A stretch of 18,805 bases of DNA from Coemansia sp. RSA 1804. Taxonomy: Eukaryota; Kickxellomycota; Kickxellomycetes; Kickxellales; Kickxellaceae. The stretch covers positions 1 to 18,805 of the forward strand of contig JANBTH010000377.1 of assembly GCA_027578815.1 (NCBI GenBank). Direction: 5' to 3'. The notes under the pieces are model-generated. The model had not been told where the DNA came from, did no database searches, and saw only the letters and a list, made by a program, of their open reading frames with translations. Positions 15,664-18,805 of this stretch are shown in pieces (the first letter of the stretch is position 1; each line of letters starts with the position of its first letter). Made by a program: the position numbers and the translations under genes.

Positions 15664-17074
15664 ATGTCGCTCTCAAAGGACTCGCTGCCTCCGCTGGGCC
15701 ATGCGATATCTGGCGCTGGGAGCTCTGCGCTTGCGCTTTTTCTGATATATCCGCTAGATACGTAAGTTGCTGCCAGTTCTGGCAAAATAAAAGAAAAAAC
15801 TGGGCTCCTAAGAAATGCATATCATGAAAACGCACATGCCCAGGAAAGGAAGGAAAAGGGGGACTCACATGGAGATAATCAAACGATCTTTTTTTGCTAT
15901 CACCAGTTCAGTTTGCTCTTTTCATCTGAAACTCCTTGTGATCCGGTTGCACTATATTTCCCGTCTCGGCCATCTGCGCAGATAAAGTAGTGATCATTTG
16001 CTTTTTGTTTTTTCTCCTAGCCGATCTCACCTGTCGGTTTCTTCCATCAGTCATAAACGCCCACTTTTCCTTTTTTGTAAATGTTCTTTCATATGAAAAC
16101 GGAGAAAAAGGAAAAAGGGGGAAAACCCGATCAGCAAATGCGCTAATATTTTATTTACCCATTTTGGCTGTACTGACAATGGCAATTGTAGGATAAAGAC
16201 GCGGTTGCAGGTACAGACAAGCCCTGCTACAAGCGACAAGAGCGGCAACAAAGACAATGGCAACAGCAAGACGCTACAGAGCCCGATGGATGCTGTGCGC
16301 AAGATCCTGGCGAACGAGGGCATCGAGGGACTGTACGCGGGACTCGCCACTAATCTGGCAAACCAGCTGATCAACGGGTTTGTCTACTTCTACGCCTACA
16401 GCGCAGTGCGCAAGTTTGCGCTGCGCACATCGTCGCGCGATGGAAAGTCGCTGTCAACGGCCGTGGAGCTGGCTGTTGGCGCGCTTGCCGGGATGGTCAA
16501 TCAGATCATCACGCTGCCGATCGGTGTTGTTGCCACTCGCCAGCAAACCGCACACCACACAGAGCGCGTTCCGTGGCACCGCACGGTGTCGGAGATCCTC
16601 GGCACCGAGGGTCTGGGCGGCCTGTGGGCTGGGTTCCGCCCAGCCATGCTTCTGTGCTCCAACCCAGCTATTACCTTTGGAGTCTTTGAAAAGATGAAGG
16701 GCACGCTGCTAAGAGACAGAAACAACCAGTATTTGTCGTCGGGCGAGGCGTTCTGGGTCGGAGCTATTGCAAAGACTCTGGCAACGGTGATCACGTATCC
16801 GTACATCATGGCCAAGGTCCGGCTGCAGTGGCGGCCAAGCAAAGAGGAGCTGGCAGCGAGTGGCGATGACGTCGTCTACAAGAGCTCGGCCGACGTGCTC
16901 AAGAAGGTGCTGCGGAAGGAAGGCATCTCCGGCTGGTACCGTGGAATGCAGACCCAGATCATCAAGGCTGTGATCACTCAGGCGCTGATGCTGATGATCA
17001 AGGAGTCGTTTACACTGCAGGTAATCCGTGTCTTTGCGCTACTTCGTTCCAGACGCAGAGTCAAGATAGCATAA
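15664..17074 (+). CDS. Mitochondrial-carrier-family protein, peroxisomal adenine nucleotide type (PMP47/ANT1/SLC25A17-like)
   Basis: The gene consists of exons 15664-15761 and 16192-17074, encoding 326 aa. Joining them restores the first carrier signature, YPLDTIKTRLQ (29-39), which spans the intron. The second and third signatures are LPIGVVATRQQ (from 141) and YPYIMAKVRLQ (from 235). Each repeat has its Gly-rich matrix-helix motif: NEGIEGLYAG (75-84), TEGLGGLWAG (171-180) and KEGISGWYRG (275-284). NPAITFGVFE and GAIAKTLATVITYPY are typical of the peroxisomal ATP/AMP (PMP47, ANT1) and SLC25A17 branch, which supplies peroxisomes with ATP or cofactors for fatty-acid oxidation. The start is supported by an in-frame TAG 15 bases upstream. 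The basic C-terminal tail (RSRRRVKIA) is unusual. Confidence 0.85.
15762..16191 (+). other. Spliceosomal intron of the carrier gene
   Basis: The donor is GTAAGT at 15762, the branch site TACTGAC at 16171-16177 and the acceptor TAG at 16189-16191. It falls after the second base of a Thr codon and separates PLDT from IKTR of the carrier signature. At 430 bp it is the only intron I can demonstrate in this window. Confidence 0.9.
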
Positions 17075-17280
17075 CGTTTAGTCAAAGCAAACCGACCCTC
17101 CACGTAATGCCAAAAAGAGGAATAGAGTTCGCAAAATTACATTATAGACTGTCGCGTTCATTCCTTCCGTTGGCACTTATCTCCTATGGCTAGAATAATA
17201 AATAATAACCTTGGTGCCAGAGCTGTTGATATAGACATATGGATCGAACAAGAGAGATGCAAACCATCCATCTAGCACTA

Positions 17281-18447
17281 CTAGCGTATCTCCATGTCAA
17301 TTTCCTTTGCTAGCAGCGGCAGGATATTGCCCAGTTCATCTTTCGACAGATACTCCCGATCATCAGCAACGGATCCGCTAATCCATTCGCATTCGGCACG
17401 CTGTAGTTCAGCATCAATATCTACAACACGCAGACCAAGCACTAGACCGCCGGTGCTTCTGTCAGTCATGATAATAAACACCGAGCCAACGCCAATTCCA
17501 TCGGCTGGAGGCACGCAAAAGGCGCTGCGCAAGTATACGAGATCAACGTGGATGCTGGAACTCTGACCATCGGTCGGCAGAACTGGTTCGATTTGACCAC
17601 CCAGCCTGGCTGCCACATCTTCTGCTGCGCAGTAGTAGCGCCGGTTGGCGCCTAGAGAGAGGTGCATCAAGTAGACACCAAACCTCTGGGTTATGGATAC
17701 CGCGTTTCCTGTTCCTGGGCTGGTGAACGTGATTGTTATTTGGCAATCCAGCTGTCGGAGCTGGTCGACCGATACTCGCACAGCAGACCGTGCAGTGACG
17801 CCGCTGCTGAGACTTGTTGGTTTAGAATTCTGCTCCACAGAGCACGATTTGTCTCGGTCGTGCGTGCCATTGTCCACGGGCGGCAAACTAGTGGGCTTGA
17901 GCGTCTCGAATTCCAAGAAAGGCTCCTTCCTGGCACCTTCGCCTGGATCTTCACTACCAGAGACTAAGCTGGACACATATGTGCTGGCAATACGTACCCC
18001 CCGCCTGCTCTGCGCGCTATGGTCATCAATTCTGTCTTTACTCTTATACTGGGAGAACAGCAAGGTCGCTCTCATGCCTACCAGGGGAATAGGCGAGTTG
18101 TTGGTGACGAATATACGAAGCGCTGCAGAGAACCGACCACCCCCACTGTCTTCTTTTCCGTGCTCCAAAACATCTGTGTCAGGCCCGGCAAAGACGCCAA
18201 TACTGATGGCACGTTTGACCATCTCCTCCATCATGGAGTTCATCGACAGCGTCATTTGCGCGACATGCTGCATGTTCCCAACCAGCATCTGCTGCATGTT
18301 CTGGAGCGAGACGCCGATTGCCACCGTTGAATCCGACAACGTATCTGCAAATGCATTGCTGGAGTTGTCACTCTGCTGATTCTGCTGCTGCTCAGCGTGT
18401 GGGCTGCTTGGTGTGCTGTCGTTTTCGGTTGCTTTTGAGTGCTCCAT
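17281..18447 (-). CDS. Unknown 388-aa protein with N-terminal Met/Gln-rich helix
   Basis: I do not recognise this family. The N-terminus (1-40) is polar and Gln/Ser-rich, followed by a probable amphipathic helix or coiled coil with many Met and Gln residues (about 41-80, such as LQNMQQMLVGNMQ). The remainder looks mainly beta-stranded: RFSAALRIFVTNNSPIPLVG (105-124), QLDCQITITFTSPG (232-245), a Ser/Thr/charged insertion (about 140-220) and a strand-rich C-terminal part ending with an acidic helix (LSKDELGNILPLLAKEID). There is no signal peptide or membrane segment. ATG at 18447 is chosen because only a GTG lies further upstream in frame. It is divergent from ARL2 across 257 bp and convergent with the carrier gene. 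A scaffold or complex subunit is possible but not supported by motif. Confidence 0.7.
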   Translation of the reverse strand: MEHSKATENDSTPSSPHAEQQQNQQSDNSSNAFADTLSDSTVAIGVSLQNMQQMLVGNMQHVAQMTLSMNSMMEEMVKRAISIGVFAGPDTDVLEHGKEDSGGGRFSAALRIFVTNNSPIPLVGMRATLLFSQYKSKDRIDDHSAQSRRGVRIASTYVSSLVSGSEDPGEGARKEPFLEFETLKPTSLPPVDNGTHDRDKSCSVEQNSKPTSLSSGVTARSAVRVSVDQLRQLDCQITITFTSPGTGNAVSITQRFGVYLMHLSLGANRRYYCAAEDVAARLGGQIEPVLPTDGQSSSIHVDLVYLRSAFCVPPADGIGVGSVFIIMTDRSTGGLVLGLRVVDIDAELQRAECEWISGSVADDREYLSKDELGNILPLLAKEIDMEIR

Positions 18448-18704
18448 CTGTGTGCTAATATTAGTGGGTGTTATAATTCTAAAGTACACGATTGTTTCGG
18501 CTTTTCAAGATGAAAGAAAAAGGTAAATAAATAAATTAAAGAAGCTGAAAACAAAGGAAGAGAGAAAGCAAAAATTATTGAACTGACTTTGATCCGAAAA
18601 TCAAGACCAAGCGTCTGGCTGATAATCCCTTTCTTTTGCACTTTTTTTTGTTGCCTTCATTTCATACACTTTTCATTCTTCTTTTTTGTAAATGAGGTGG
18701 CAGA
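18448..18704. promoter_or_regulatory. Bidirectional promoter between unknown protein gene and ARL2
   Basis: Only 257 bases separate two divergent start codons. The strand leading to ARL2 is pyrimidine-rich in its last 80 bases (runs of T at 18641-18690). No TATA box is obvious. Shared regulation of the two genes is inferred from geometry only. Confidence 0.45.
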
Positions 18705-18727
18705 ATGGGGCTCCAGTCGATAATTAG
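18692..18727 (+). other. Short upstream reading frame overlapping the ARL2 start
   Basis: ATG at 18692 opens an 11-codon frame (MRWQNGAPVDN) that ends with TAG inside the ARL2 coding region, in a different frame. If the transcript starts upstream of it, scanning ribosomes would meet this ATG first, which could lower ARL2 translation. Transcription start is not known. Confidence 0.3.
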
Positions 18728-18805
18728 AAAACTTCGCGAGAAGGAAAAGGAGGTGCGGATCCTTGTTCTGGGGCTGGACAACGCAGGCAAGACAACAATA
18801 ATGAA
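18705..18805 (+). CDS. ARL2: ARL2-type small GTPase (5' part, cut by window edge)
   Basis: The first 33 codons are present and the gene continues beyond the window. The protein starts MGLQSIIRKLREKEKEVRIL and has the P-loop GLDNAGKT at 23-30, which binds the GTP phosphates. The N-terminal amphipathic helix with its KxKE(K/R)E(V/L)R pattern matches ARL2 (yeast Cin4, fission yeast Alp41) more closely than ARF or ARL3. ARL2 acts with tubulin cofactors in microtubule assembly and in release of lipidated cargo. Completeness and any introns cannot be judged. Confidence 0.85.
   Translation, partial: MGLQSIIRKLREKEKEVRILVLGLDNAGKTTIM

Noticed and set aside
17021..17052. Possible second intron (GTAATC...CCAG) near the end of the carrier gene
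   Set aside because: It is only 32 nt, too short for a usual intron, and splicing it would give a long unrelated tail; the unspliced frame ends at a sensible length.

Overview
The window looks like nuclear DNA of an early-diverging fungus, possibly of the Kickxellales (Coemansia-like) group. The grounds are compact, mostly intronless genes, one clear spliceosomal intron (GTAAGT, TACTGAC, TAG), a secreted protein with two CBM19-type chitin-binding modules, and an intact Integrator endonuclease INTS11, which the common Dikarya models lack. The lineage is an inference from gene content; no rRNA or marker gene is present to settle it.

Layout. Positions 1-474 hold a short relict resembling the N-terminus of an organellar glutamyl-tRNA synthetase, then a leader. 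Positions 475-4794 carry two tandem, same-strand paralogous VMAT/SLC18-like major facilitator transporters. Positions 4795-9163 are a very AT-rich accessory block. It contains a tandem array of units of about 1.2-1.3 kb: one truncated unit and two complete ones. Each complete unit has a shared upstream box, a TATA box about 100 bp before the start, and a 98-codon gene of unknown function. The array is associated with two copies of a MITE-like element of about 188 bp whose GC-rich core can fold into several helices. The second copy has a perfect 6-bp target duplication.

Positions 9164-12562 hold two housekeeping nuclear RNA-processing genes on the plus strand: an NSRP1-type splicing regulator and the Integrator nuclease INTS11. 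A secreted CBM19 protein lies convergently on the minus strand (12709-14313). A 1.35-kb divergent spacer separates it from a peroxisomal-type mitochondrial-family carrier with one 430-bp intron (15664-17074). A 388-aa unknown protein on the minus strand (17281-18447) shares a short bidirectional promoter with the start of an ARL2 small GTPase that runs off the right edge.

The conserved genes do not form one pathway. The unusual part is 4.8-8.3 kb: a local, frame-preserved but fast-changing small-gene array, duplicated promoters and a small structured mobile element, none of which I can match to a described system.
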